A stretch of 64,000 bases of DNA from Paraburkholderia nodosa DSM 21604. Its GTDB lineage: Bacteria > Pseudomonadota > Gammaproteobacteria > Burkholderiales > Burkholderiaceae. Position numbers and translations under genes: made by a program. A model generated the notes under the pieces. That model made no database searches and was not told the origin of the DNA. It saw only the letters and a list, made by a program, of their open reading frames with translations. Every line of letters begins with the position of its first letter. Position 1 is the first letter of the stretch. The stretch is from the NCBI RefSeq assembly GCF_000519185.1, contig NZ_JAFA01000031.1, positions 1-64,000 of the forward strand, written 5' to 3'. Positions 8,720-17,748 of this stretch are shown here, piece by piece.

Positions 8720-9450
8720 GCGTGGCACTCGGGGCGCACGTGGGCGCGCATCTCAACGCTCACACGGCCTATACGGCACTCGACCTGATCGGCACGTTCG
8801 CCTTCGCGATCTCCGGCGCCGTGGCCGCGCGGCAGCGGCGGCTCGATCTCTTCGGCATCGTCGTCGTGAGCTTCATGGTGGCGTGTGGCGGCGGGATCAT
8901 CCGCGATCTGTGCATTGGCGCGGTGCCGCCGGTTGGGCTCGCGAACTGGGCCTATCTCGCGGTCACGCTGCTGGCTACGGGGCTGACCATTGCCGCGTAT
9001 CCGCAGGTGCGGCGGTTGCGTCATCCCGTGCTGTTGTTCGATGCGATCGGTCTTGGTCTCTTCGCGGTGGCGGGCGCACAGAAGGCGCTTGCGTATAGCC
9101 AGAGCGCGGAGCCCGCCATCATCCTCGGCATCGTGAGCGCGGTGGGCGGCGGCGTGTTGCGCGACGTGCTGCTCTCGCGCGTGCCCGCCATTCTCGATCG
9201 CGAGATCTATGCTTCGGCGGCGCTGCTTGGGGCCTCCGTGCAGGTGGGGCTCACGTATGCGGGCTGGTCGACGTTCTGGACGCCCTGGGTGGCCGTGATT
9301 TCCTGCGTGGCGTTGCGGCTGGCCTCGCTCTACTTCGGCTGGCGTTTGCCGGTGTTTCAAACTATGCGGGCCGCTCAGCCGCAGCCGGCGCAAGGCGGCG
9401 ACGCCGCGAAGCTCACCGGCAAGGCGGATTCGCGGCACGACGCGCGCTAG
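8716..9450 (+). CDS. TRIC/UPF0126 (putative glycine transporter) family membrane protein
   Basis: A 244-residue integral membrane protein with two repeats of three transmembrane segments: LDLIGTFAFAISGAVAARQR with the GGGIIRDLCIG loop, then DAIGLGLFAVAGAQKAL with GGGVLRDVLLSRVP. These glycine-rich G-G-G-x-x-R-D loops define the family. GTG 8716 overlaps the amidohydrolase TGA, implying translational coupling. Members have been described as TRIC-type cation channels and, as I recall, as glycine transporters; coupling to a hippurate-hydrolase-like enzyme would fit handling of released glycine. The C-terminal 30 residues are polar and probably cytoplasmic. Confidence 0.82.
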   Translation: MSVALGAHVGAHLNAHTAYTALDLIGTFAFAISGAVAARQRRLDLFGIVVVSFMVACGGGIIRDLCIGAVPPVGLANWAYLAVTLLATGLTIAAYPQVRRLRHPVLLFDAIGLGLFAVAGAQKALAYSQSAEPAIILGIVSAVGGGVLRDVLLSRVPAILDREIYASAALLGASVQVGLTYAGWSTFWTPWVAVISCVALRLASLYFGWRLPVFQTMRAAQPQPAQGGDAAKLTGKADSRHDAR

Positions 9451-9461
9451 CGTCAGCCACC

Positions 9462-10004
9462 TTACGCCGCTGGATCGAACGCGATTTCGGCGGTGCGCAC
9501 CGCACTGATTTTCGGGCCGAAGCTGCGGATATTCGAAAGCGTCGCATTGTGGTGCGCGCGGATCAACGCTGCGTTCGCGTGCGGCTTGTCGTGCGTGGTG
9601 TGGGCGTCGGCAGCGAGCGTGACCGTGAGGCCATTCGCGGCGGCGCGCCGGACCGTTGTGTCCACGCAGAATTCGCTCGCATAGCCGCAGATCACCACGT
9701 GCTTCACCGCATGCGCGGCGAGCAGGGCGCCCAGACCGGTGCCGAGAAACGAATCGGGCGTGCGCTTGCCGATGAGGTGGTCGCGTGATTCCGTCGCGAG
9801 CGTGGCCGACAGCGCCCACGCGTCGGACCCACGTACGAGCGCCGTGTCGTCCTCATGCTGGATCAGCACGACCGGCTCACCCGCATGCCTTGCGCGCTGC
9901 ATCAGCGCGTTGATGTTGGCGCTGACCATGGCGATGTCGCCGGGCAGTGGTTCGGTGTCGACGAGTTGCTTCTGAAAATCGATTACGAGCAGCGCGCTGG
10001 TCAT
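9462..10004 (-). CDS. Isochorismatase-family cysteine hydrolase
   Basis: A 180-residue protein of the isochorismatase/nicotinamidase superfamily. The catalytic triad is recognisable: D9 in LLVIDFQ, K80 in LIGKRTPDSF, and the nucleophile C113 in GYASEFCVDTT. It ends convergently 11 bases from the membrane-protein gene and starts at the CAT of 10002-10004. Nothing nearby suggests isochorismate chemistry, so the substrate is unknown; related proteins hydrolyse nicotinamide, biuret, N-carbamoyl compounds or allophanate. No strong ribosome binding site is visible upstream. Confidence 0.85.
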   Translation of the reverse strand: MTSALLVIDFQKQLVDTEPLPGDIAMVSANINALMQRARHAGEPVVLIQHEDDTALVRGSDAWALSATLATESRDHLIGKRTPDSFLGTGLGALLAAHAVKHVVICGYASEFCVDTTVRRAAANGLTVTLAADAHTTHDKPHANAALIRAHHNATLSNIRSFGPKISAVRTAEIAFDPAA

Positions 10005-10301
10005 GGCGAAACGTCCGTGGCAAAGCGCTGATTCTAGCGCGTGACCTTCGCCCCGCGATGCACCGTGCATGGTGCGGCGCGGCACGCAATATGCTGCGTG
10101 CCGCGGGCGCCGTCGCGCGCGTGCAACTGTACGTCGTTCGCCGTCCAGCCAGAATACGGTTTTTTTCACCACGCGCTATGCTTTTTAGTGCGCGATGTGG
10201 CCGGCATGAGACCAGGCGCGCCGGTTTGTCCGCACGTTCAACCACGCTATCCGCCCCGGCATGGACCGGACCAGGAAAGAAGACTCCACGAGGGAGCCTA
10301 C

Positions 10302-11405
10302 GTGAAAACGACTCTGGGCGCAGTGGTGCTGCTCGCCGCCAGTTCGGCCGCGAGCGCACAATCGAGTGTCACGATGTATGGCCGCGTGGATGGCGGCATC
10401 GAATACCTCAATCACATCGCGAACGGCAACGGCGGCAGTTCGAGCCGCTGGAGCGCCGAAGGTGGCGACTGGGGTACCAGCATGTTCGGCCTCAAGGGTA
10501 CTGAGGACCTGGGCGGCGGCAGCGCCGCGATCTTCGACCTCGAAACCGCCGTGCAGATCATGAACGGCACCACGGGCGGCGGCCGGCTCTGGTCGCGGCG
10601 CGCGTATGTGGGCTTGAAGAACGACACATGGGGGCAACTGCAAGCCGGCCGTAATCTCTTCATCGACAGCGACGGCGTGTGGGCATTCGATCCGTTCGTG
10701 CAGCAGGCGGTGTCGTCGGCCTCGCTCGTGCGTGGGCGCAACTGGCAGCAAACGAGCAACAACGTCGAATATCACAGCCCGGTGTGGAACGGCCTCGACG
10801 TGCAGGGCCAGTATTCGTTCGGCAACCAGCCAGGCAACTTCAACGCCGGTGCCGAAGGCGAGTTCGGCCGCTCGGACGGCATCATGCTCTCGTATCACTC
10901 GCCGCTCTTCGACCTGCGCGGCATCTACGACGAGCTGCGCGATTCGAGCGGGCGCTTTTCCAACATCTTCACGGCCTCGCGCGAATACTTCGTGGGCGGC
11001 AACCTGCGCGTGCAGAAGTTCAAGATCCAGGCCGCGTACACGCATTACTCCGCACCCGATTCGCCGCCCGGCATATCCGATACCGCCGACCACTACTGGC
11101 TGGGCGCGACCTGGCAGGCCACGCCGAAGTGGGCGGTGACCGCCGCGGGTTTCTATATTCACGTAGGCGAGGGCGGCGGCGACGCCTCGCACGACCCGGC
11201 GAGCCACGCCATGCTCTACGCGCTCGGCGCGACGTACAACCTCAGTGCGCGCACGTTCCTGTATGGCACGGTGGCCTACGTGGACAACAGCAAGAACGGC
11301 ACGTTCTCCGTGTTCGCGACGCCGCGCGACTCGAGCACGCCGACCAGCCCCATGGCTGGCCAATCGCAAACGGGCGCCTACGTCGGGATGATGCACGTGT
11401 TCTGA
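10302..11405 (+). CDS. Outer-membrane porin (second copy in window)
   Basis: A 367-residue porin starting at GTG 10302, with AGGGA 6 bases upstream. It has a signal peptide ending SSAASA, the conserved QSSVTMYGRVDGGIEYL opening, MFGLKGTEDLGGGSAAIFDLE, and the final VGMMHVF. It precedes the membrane-bound glucose dehydrogenase gene by 53 bases, so the two may be co-transcribed. A porin next to a periplasmic sugar oxidase suggests sugar or sugar-acid passage, but this is inference from context. The long upstream region (10005-10301) shows no gene. Confidence 0.9.
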   Translation: MKTTLGAVVLLAASSAASAQSSVTMYGRVDGGIEYLNHIANGNGGSSSRWSAEGGDWGTSMFGLKGTEDLGGGSAAIFDLETAVQIMNGTTGGGRLWSRRAYVGLKNDTWGQLQAGRNLFIDSDGVWAFDPFVQQAVSSASLVRGRNWQQTSNNVEYHSPVWNGLDVQGQYSFGNQPGNFNAGAEGEFGRSDGIMLSYHSPLFDLRGIYDELRDSSGRFSNIFTASREYFVGGNLRVQKFKIQAAYTHYSAPDSPPGISDTADHYWLGATWQATPKWAVTAAGFYIHVGEGGGDASHDPASHAMLYALGATYNLSARTFLYGTVAYVDNSKNGTFSVFATPRDSSTPTSPMAGQSQTGAYVGMMHVF

Positions 11406-11458
11406 CGCCACGCTTTTTCCGCCATCGCAGACAACATTCTTCGAGGAAGGTTGAGATC

Positions 11459-13990
11459 ATGGCCAGACTATCGAAACCGCTGGGCTTCATCGGAGTCATC
11501 TCCGTGCTGTTCACATTGCTCACGGCGGTGTATCTGCTGGCTGGCGGCGCGTGGCTCATTTCGCTCGGCGGCTCGCCGTATTACGTCGTGACGGGCGTGC
11601 TGCTGCTCGTCTTCGCGTGGCTGCTGTGGCGCGCGAGTCCCTCGGCGTTCGTGCTTTATGCGATCGTGCTGATCGGTACGGCGATCTGGGGCCTCTGGGA
11701 GTCGGGGCCGGACTTCTGGGCGCTCGTGCCGCGCTCGGGCGTGCTGGTGGTGTTCGGCATCTGGCTGCTCGTGCTCATGAGCTGGCACCTGGAGCGCCCG
11801 CGCCAGTTCGGCGTGCTTTCGCTCGTGGTCGGGCTGCTCGTGTGGGGCGGCGTGCTCGTGTATGCGCATTTCAACGACCCGCAGCAGATCAACGGCTCGC
11901 TCGCGGCGGTGAGGGCCACGCCCGCGCCGAACGTCGACGGCATCGAGCCGTCCGAGTGGCCCGCTTATGGACGCGATCAGCAAGGCACACGCTATTCGCC
12001 GCTGCAGCAGATCACGCCCGAGAACGTGCATAACCTCCAGGTGGCCTGGACCTTCCGCACCGGCGACACGAAAGGCCCCAACGATCCGGTCGAGATCACC
12101 AACGAAGTCACGCCGATCAAGATCGGCGATCTGCTTTACCTGTGCTCGCCGCACCAGATCCTGTTCGCTCTCGACGCGCAAACCGGCGAGCTCAAATGGA
12201 AGTTCGATCCTAAGCTTCAGGCCGATCCCTCGTTCCAGCACGTGACCTGCCGGGGCGTGTCGTTCGTGGATCTTTCGGCGGCGTCCGTGAACGCCGCGGC
12301 GGCGGACCTGGGAGCGACGGCAACGACGCCCGTGGCCGCATCGGACGCCGCGGCGGCTTCGGGAACCGAAGCGGCTGCGCCCGCCAGTGATCCCGCGTCG
12401 GCAACGGAAGCGGCCGCGCCCGCGAGCGCGCCCGCGGCCGCAGCAACACCTGCCGCCGCGAACGGCACCTGCATGCGCCGCATCCTGCTGCCCGTGAACG
12501 ACGGCCATCTCTATGCACTCGATGCGCTGACGGGCGAGCGCTGCGCGGGCTTCGGCAACAACGGCGACCTCGACCTCCAGCACGCCATGCCGGTCACGAC
12601 ACCGGGCATGTACGAGCCCACCTCGCCGCCGATCGTCACGAACAAGGTGATCGTCGTGGCGGGCGCCGTGGAAGACAACTTCTCGACGCGCGAGCCCTCG
12701 GGCGTGATTCGCGGCTTCGACGTGCGCACGGGCGAACTGCTTTGGGCGTTCGATCCGGGCGCGGCTGACCCGAACAAGATTCCCGGCCCCGGCGAGCACT
12801 ACGTGTGGAACTCGCCGAACTCGTGGGCGCCGGCCGCCTACGATGCGAAACTCGACATCGTTTATCTGCCGATGGGCGTGAAGACGCCGGACATCTGGGG
12901 GGGCGACCGCACGCCCGACCTCGAGCGTTACGCGACGGGCCTGCTCGCGCTGCACGCCTCGACCGGCAAGCTCGCCTGGTTCTACCAGACGGTGCACCAC
13001 GACCTGTGGGACATGGATCAGCCCTCGCAGCCCACGCTCGCCGACATCACCGACAAGGACGGCAAGACCGTGCCGGTGGTGTACGCACCTGCGAAGACGG
13101 GCAACCTGTTCGTGCTCGACCGCCGCACGGGCGAGCTCGTCGTGCCTGCGCCCGAAATGCCGGTGCCGCAGGGCGCGGCGCCCGGCGACCACGTCTCGGC
13201 CACGCAGCCGTTCTCGGCGCTCACGTTCCGGCCGTCGAACAATCTTACCGACGCCGACATGTGGGGCGCCACGATGTACGACCAGCTCATCTGCCGCGTG
13301 ATGTTCCACCAGTTGCGCTATGAAGGCACGTTCACGCCGCCTTCGCTGCAAGGCTCGCTCATTTTCCCGGGCAACCTCGGCATGTTCGAGTGGGGCGGCC
13401 TCGCGATCGACACCGACCGGCAGATCGCCGTGGCGAACCCCATCGCGCTGCCGTTCGTCTCGCGGCTCATTCCGCGCGGGCCGGGCAATCCGCTCGAGCC
13501 GCAGCCGGGCGCGAAGGGCAGCGGCACGGAGGCCGGCATCCAGCCGCAATACGGCGTGCCCTATGGCGTGACGCTCAATCCGTTCATGTCGCCGATCGGG
13601 TTGCCCTGCAAGCAGCCGGCGTGGGGTTATATCTCCGTCGTCGACCTGAAGACCAACCAGATCGTCTGGAAAAAGCGCATCGGCACGACGCGTGACAGCT
13701 CGCCGATTCCCGTGGCGTTCCGCACGGGCATGCCGATGCTGGGCGGCCCGATGGTGACCGCGGGCGGCGTGATCTTCATCGGCGCGACGGCGGACAACTA
13801 CCTCCGCGCCTTCGACGTGAACAACGGCAACCGGCTCTGGCAAGCGCGGCTGCCCGCGGGCGGTCAGGCCACGCCGATGACGTATGCGGTGAATGGCCGC
13901 CAGTTCGTCGTGATCGCGGCAGGCGGGCACGGCTCGTTCGGCACGAAGCTCGGCGACTACGTGATTGCCTACGCGCTGCCGAAGCAATAA
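11459..13990 (+). CDS. gcd: Membrane-bound PQQ-dependent glucose dehydrogenase
   Basis: Oxidises glucose (and other aldoses) to gluconolactone in the periplasm, passing electrons to ubiquinone. The 843-residue protein has five N-terminal transmembrane segments (about residues 9-30, 41-57, 62-79, 94-108, 118-135) and then an eight-bladed quinoprotein propeller with family motifs WPAYGRDQQGTRYSPL, WTFRTGD, VYLPMGVKTPDIWGG and GGVIFIGATADNYLRA. GAGGAAGG lies before ATG 11459. An alanine-rich, low-complexity insert fills about residues 275-337, inside the propeller domain before CMRRILLPVNDGHLYALDA; other Gcd proteins have shorter linkers here. PQQ biosynthesis genes are not in the window. Confidence 0.93.
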   Translation: MARLSKPLGFIGVISVLFTLLTAVYLLAGGAWLISLGGSPYYVVTGVLLLVFAWLLWRASPSAFVLYAIVLIGTAIWGLWESGPDFWALVPRSGVLVVFGIWLLVLMSWHLERPRQFGVLSLVVGLLVWGGVLVYAHFNDPQQINGSLAAVRATPAPNVDGIEPSEWPAYGRDQQGTRYSPLQQITPENVHNLQVAWTFRTGDTKGPNDPVEITNEVTPIKIGDLLYLCSPHQILFALDAQTGELKWKFDPKLQADPSFQHVTCRGVSFVDLSAASVNAAAADLGATATTPVAASDAAAASGTEAAAPASDPASATEAAAPASAPAAAATPAAANGTCMRRILLPVNDGHLYALDALTGERCAGFGNNGDLDLQHAMPVTTPGMYEPTSPPIVTNKVIVVAGAVEDNFSTREPSGVIRGFDVRTGELLWAFDPGAADPNKIPGPGEHYVWNSPNSWAPAAYDAKLDIVYLPMGVKTPDIWGGDRTPDLERYATGLLALHASTGKLAWFYQTVHHDLWDMDQPSQPTLADITDKDGKTVPVVYAPAKTGNLFVLDRRTGELVVPAPEMPVPQGAAPGDHVSATQPFSALTFRPSNNLTDADMWGATMYDQLICRVMFHQLRYEGTFTPPSLQGSLIFPGNLGMFEWGGLAIDTDRQIAVANPIALPFVSRLIPRGPGNPLEPQPGAKGSGTEAGIQPQYGVPYGVTLNPFMSPIGLPCKQPAWGYISVVDLKTNQIVWKKRIGTTRDSSPIPVAFRTGMPMLGGPMVTAGGVIFIGATADNYLRAFDVNNGNRLWQARLPAGGQATPMTYAVNGRQFVVIAAGGHGSFGTKLGDYVIAYALPKQ

Positions 13991-13999
13991 GCAACGCTC

Positions 14000-14024
14000 G
14001 GCCGCCCGGCAGCACCGGGCGGCC
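14000..14024 (+). terminator. Hairpin after gcd
   Basis: A perfect 10-bp stem (GGCCGCCCGG with CCGGGCGGCC, 5-nt loop) begins 10 bases after the gcd stop. There is no T-run after it, so termination may be partial. Confidence 0.55.
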
Positions 14025-14129
14025 GCGGCTTGCGGGCTATTCACGCGGCGGCAGGCGAGAAGCACAGCGCAAGCCGTCCCTCATGCAGCATGCGACGCAC
14101 CGCTCGTGCGCCTCACCCGCTTTTCCCTC

Positions 14130-15167
14130 ATGAATCGAACATTGCGCGCGGCGCGCGCCTGGGCGGTGTTGTCTGCGGCAACCTTCGCCACGCTGCACAC
14201 GATAAGCGCACACGCGCAAAGCTCGGTCACGCTGTACGGAGCGCTCGATACGAGCATCGAGGTGACGAATCCAGGCGCGGGCTGGGTCGCGCGCATGGAC
14301 TCGGGCGCGTATCGCGGCTCGCGCTTCGGGCTGCGCGGCGTGGAGGACATCGGCGGCGGCATCAAGATATTGTTCGAGCTGGAAAACGGTTTCGGCTCCA
14401 ACGACGGCACCTTTGCCGTAGCGAACACGATCTTCAACCGCCAGGCGTGGATAGGCCTCGGCACGCAGTGGGGCACGGTGCGGGTGGGGCGGCAATACTC
14501 GCCGATCTATATTCCGTTCAAGGGACAGCTCGACGCGTTCGGCGCGGGCACCATCGCCTCGGGCCTCAACAATCTTTCGAAGATCACGCCTTACGAGAGC
14601 AACGCGATCACGTATCTGTCTCCCGACATCTACGGTTTCTCGACCACGCTGATGGCCTCGCTGCGCGATCCGACCGCGGGCAGCAACGGGCTGGCCGGCA
14701 ACATCGAAACCGTCGAGTGGCGGCGCGGACCGTTTCGCATCTCCTGGGCGCATCAACAGCAAAACGGCGATGGCGCGCTGCGAGCCAATCTGGGCGGCAT
14801 GTCGTACGTGCTCGGGCCAGTGACCGGATTTCTCGCGTACTTCAACGGCGATGGCGGCACGCCGCGCAACCACAACAACGGCGTGTCGGTCTCGGCGCGC
14901 TATGCGATCACCTCGCGGTTTCGCGCTTCGCTCGGTTACGCGTGGGTGCACGACCTCTCGGGCGCCGACAACGACGCCGACCAGTTCAGCGCCGCGTGCG
15001 AGTACGACCTCTCGAAGCGCGTGCTGCTCTACGCGAGCGCAGGTTGGCTGCGCAATCGCGCTGAGGCGACCTTCACGCTGCGCGGCGTGAACGTCACCGG
15101 CCTGCCGCCGTCCTGGCCGGGCGCGCCTGTGCGCGGCGTGCAGTTTGGCATGATCGACCGCTTTTAG
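14130..15167 (+). CDS. Outer-membrane porin (third copy in window)
   Basis: A 345-residue porin with signal peptide (ending TISAHA), the QSSVTLYGALDTSIEV opening, RGSRFGLRGVEDIGGGIKILFELE, VRVGRQYSPIY, and a C-terminal VQFGMIDRF ending in phenylalanine. It is slightly shorter than the other two porins. ATG 14130 follows a region with no clear ribosome binding site. Three porins within 10 kb, interleaved with catabolic enzymes, fits a substrate-uptake region. Specificity is unknown. Confidence 0.88.
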   Translation: MNRTLRAARAWAVLSAATFATLHTISAHAQSSVTLYGALDTSIEVTNPGAGWVARMDSGAYRGSRFGLRGVEDIGGGIKILFELENGFGSNDGTFAVANTIFNRQAWIGLGTQWGTVRVGRQYSPIYIPFKGQLDAFGAGTIASGLNNLSKITPYESNAITYLSPDIYGFSTTLMASLRDPTAGSNGLAGNIETVEWRRGPFRISWAHQQQNGDGALRANLGGMSYVLGPVTGFLAYFNGDGGTPRNHNNGVSVSARYAITSRFRASLGYAWVHDLSGADNDADQFSAACEYDLSKRVLLYASAGWLRNRAEATFTLRGVNVTGLPPSWPGAPVRGVQFGMIDRF

Positions 15168-15329
15168 AGCGTACGGCTTGTGCCGGGCATTGCTCGTTGT
15201 TATCATGCGCGTTCCATCCCTGCACACCGGACTCCAGCCAAAGTGGACAACTAAGCTTTCCCCAAAAATGTTTTCGCGCCAGCGTCATACACGCCGCGCG
15301 AGTGGTTTCATACATTCGGGAGAAGCTTA

Positions 15330-16973
15330 TGGCTCGAGTCACGCCAGCCGCGACGCTTGTCGCACTCCATCGCATTTCATTCCGGTTCGATAGCGGCGTC
15401 ACGCTATTCGACTCGCTCGACCTCGTTCTCGATCGCGTGCCCACGGGCATTGTCGGGCGCAACGGCGTCGGCAAAAGCATGCTCGCGCAACTGATCGCCG
15501 GGCGAATCGAGCCGACATCCGGTTCGATCGACCGGCACGTCAGGGTCGCGTTCGCGGCCCAGCAGCCCCTCGACGCCTCGCACGACAAACAGACCGTTGC
15601 GCAAGTCGCGGGGCTCGACGCGCCGCTCGCGGCGCTGGCCAGGCTAGCGAACGGCGTGGCCGACACCGGCGATTTCGACGTGATCGGCGAGCGCTGGGAT
15701 CTTACCGCGCGTCTGCGCACGGCGCTCGATGCGGCGGGACTCGATCATCTGGAGTCCGACACATTGGCGCAAACGCTCAGTGGCGGCGAACTTGCGCGCG
15801 TTACCTTGATTGGTGCGCTGCTGGCGGACGCCGGCTTGCTCGTGCTCGACGAGCCGACCAATCACCTCGACGCCGCCGGCCGCGCGTGGCTGCGCGGCAC
15901 GCTGGCGGGATGGCGCGGCGGCCTCGTCGTCGTGAGCCATGACCGTGCGCTGCTTGCGCAAATGCAGCGCATCGTCGAGGTCACGCCCAGGGGACTGCGA
16001 ACCTATGGCGGCAACTATGCCAGCTACCGCACCCAACGCGATGCGGAACACGAAGCGGCAAAGAGCGTGCTCAGCCATGCGCGTACCGAACGCGAGCGCG
16101 CCGCGCGCAGGCTTCAACGCGAACACGACACGATCCAGCGACATGCCGCCGGAACATTGCGTTACGCGAAGACGGCCAATCTATCCTCGATGGCGAAAGA
16201 GGGGAACAAGGGACGGTGCGCGCAATGTGATGGGGCAGGTGAGGGCCGGGCAACGCGAGCACAAGGCGGCGCTCGATGAGCGCGTTACCGAGGCTGCCGC
16301 GCGCGTCGAGCCCGACGCACCCGTGCTGGTGGCGTTACCAGGCGCAGAGGTTAGCGCGCGCCGCCAGGTCTTCACGCTCGAAGCAGCGAGGCTGCCTTGG
16401 CTCGCGCACGACGATCCCGCCGCCACGCTCAACTGGTGGTGCAGCGGCCCGGTGCGCGTGGCGCTGACGGGTCCGAACGGATGCGGGAAGTCGACGCTGC
16501 TGCGCCTCCTCGCGGGACAGCTCGCGCCCAAGGCGGGGCATAGCGTGACGCATGTCCGCAGCGCGTACCTCGACCAGAGGCTCGCGCAGCTCGATCCCGA
16601 CCACTCGATCGTCGAACAGCTCGGGTTGCTCGACACGCCGCTCGCAGAAGGGGAATTGCGCAGCCGGCTCGCGTTGTTGCAACTCGATGCCGCGCGCGTG
16701 ACACAACCGTCGCGCCACCTGAGCGGCGGGGAGCGGTTGAAGGCCGCGCTTGCCTGCGCGCTCTGGCGCGGCGCGCCGGCGCAGTTGCTGCTGCTCGACG
16801 AGCCGACCAACCATCTGGACCTTGAATCCGTGCGCGCGGTCGAAGGGGCGCTGGCGGACTTCCCGGGCGCGCTGATCGTGGCCTCGCACGACGCCGATTT
16901 CGTCGCCGCGCTCGCGCCGACACATACGATGCAATGGAGCCGCGAGGGGTGGCGCTACGATCCCGTTGTCTGA
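15330..16973 (+). pseudogene. ABC-F family ATPase split by a frameshift
   Basis: Two ATP-binding cassettes of one ABC-F protein (ribosome-associated, no membrane domain) lie in different frames. The first starts at ATG 15330 and has GRNGVGKS, LSGGELARV and LLVLDEPTNHLD. The second has GPNGCGKSTLLRLLAG, LSGGERLKAAL and LLLLDEPTNHLD and ends at 16973. The frame changes by one base near 16190-16225, in the linker helix region after AKTANLSSMAKEG. The first frame runs on to a stop at 16277-16279. Without the shift the protein would be about 547 residues, typical for the family. It could be a real pseudogene, a sequencing error in a G-rich stretch, or two separate half-proteins (an internal ATG exists at 16230). 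Confidence 0.85.
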
Positions 16974-17151
16974 TCCATCGGATAACGAATCGATTTTCTA
17001 GACCGCGCCGGGAAGCGATACGTCACCGCCACCTGCGCCACGGGATACCGGCGATAGCGTTCGACGTCGCGCGCTATGCAGGCGCATTCGGGCTGGCCCG
17101 CGCGTTGGTGTGATACACGGCGTTCGAGCGGTACCGCGGAGATCGCGTTGC

Positions 17152-17592
17152 CTAGTCGAACGCCGTGCAGAGGCGCTCGATCGGTACCGCGATCAGTATG
17201 CAGATCGAGAAAGCGAGACCGAAAGTGAAGGCCACGGAAGTGGTCGCGCCGCACCACGCGATGAAGCGCCTTGCGTCGCGCTTCTCGTGAGCGACGTAGG
17301 CAATCTTGCGCCAGGCGCGGCCCGCGGCGTAGGTAATGGCGAGCGCGAGCACGAGCGCGCAGACCGAGGCGATGCCGAGGATCCACTGCGTGCCGTGCCA
17401 GCCTGGCATCGGATCCTGCGTGACGGCGTCGGCACAGGCCGTGGAAACGAGCGTGACGCCGAGCGCCAGATGCAGCAGCCAGATGAGCGGTACCGCGCAC
17501 AAACCGAGCCAGGCTGCGACGCGCTGTGCGCGCGTCGGCTCTGAATGCGAGCCTGCGCCGGTTGGTTGCCCGGATGTGGGGGCGGACGTCAT
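17152..17592 (-). CDS. Small four-helix membrane protein of unknown function
   Basis: A 146-residue protein with a polar N-terminal 28 residues and four hydrophobic segments (about residues 28-50, 68-92, 108-132 as a longer stretch split by CGATTS, and the C-terminal ILIAVPIERL). AGGAGG lies 6 bases before the ATG, so it is well supported as a gene. Similar small membrane proteins occur near cytochrome oxidase clusters in Burkholderiaceae, but I cannot name a function. It stands alone between the ABC-F gene and the IS element. Confidence 0.7.
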   Translation of the reverse strand: MTSAPTSGQPTGAGSHSEPTRAQRVAAWLGLCAVPLIWLLHLALGVTLVSTACADAVTQDPMPGWHGTQWILGIASVCALVLALAITYAAGRAWRKIAYVAHEKRDARRFIAWCGATTSVAFTFGLAFSICILIAVPIERLCTAFD

Positions 17593-17748
17593 GGGTTCCT
17601 CCTGTGAGGCGGCATGGGTTCGCGGCGCAGGAGGTGTGCCTGGGTGGGGTTATTTGATTTTACATAACATAAATTATCGCAGTTTTAGGTGTGGGGGCTA
17701 CGTCCTCTCAAGAAACACACACCAAGTGATTGTTTTGTATTTGCTTTT

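Noticed and set aside
11468..14065. 865-codon open frame antisense to gcd
   Set aside because: Composition is arginine/histidine-rich shadow coding opposite a clear gcd gene.
16955..17500. 181-codon minus-strand frame between the ABC-F and membrane-protein genes
   Set aside because: It overlaps the better supported 17152-17592 gene, which has an AGGAGG site and clear membrane segments.
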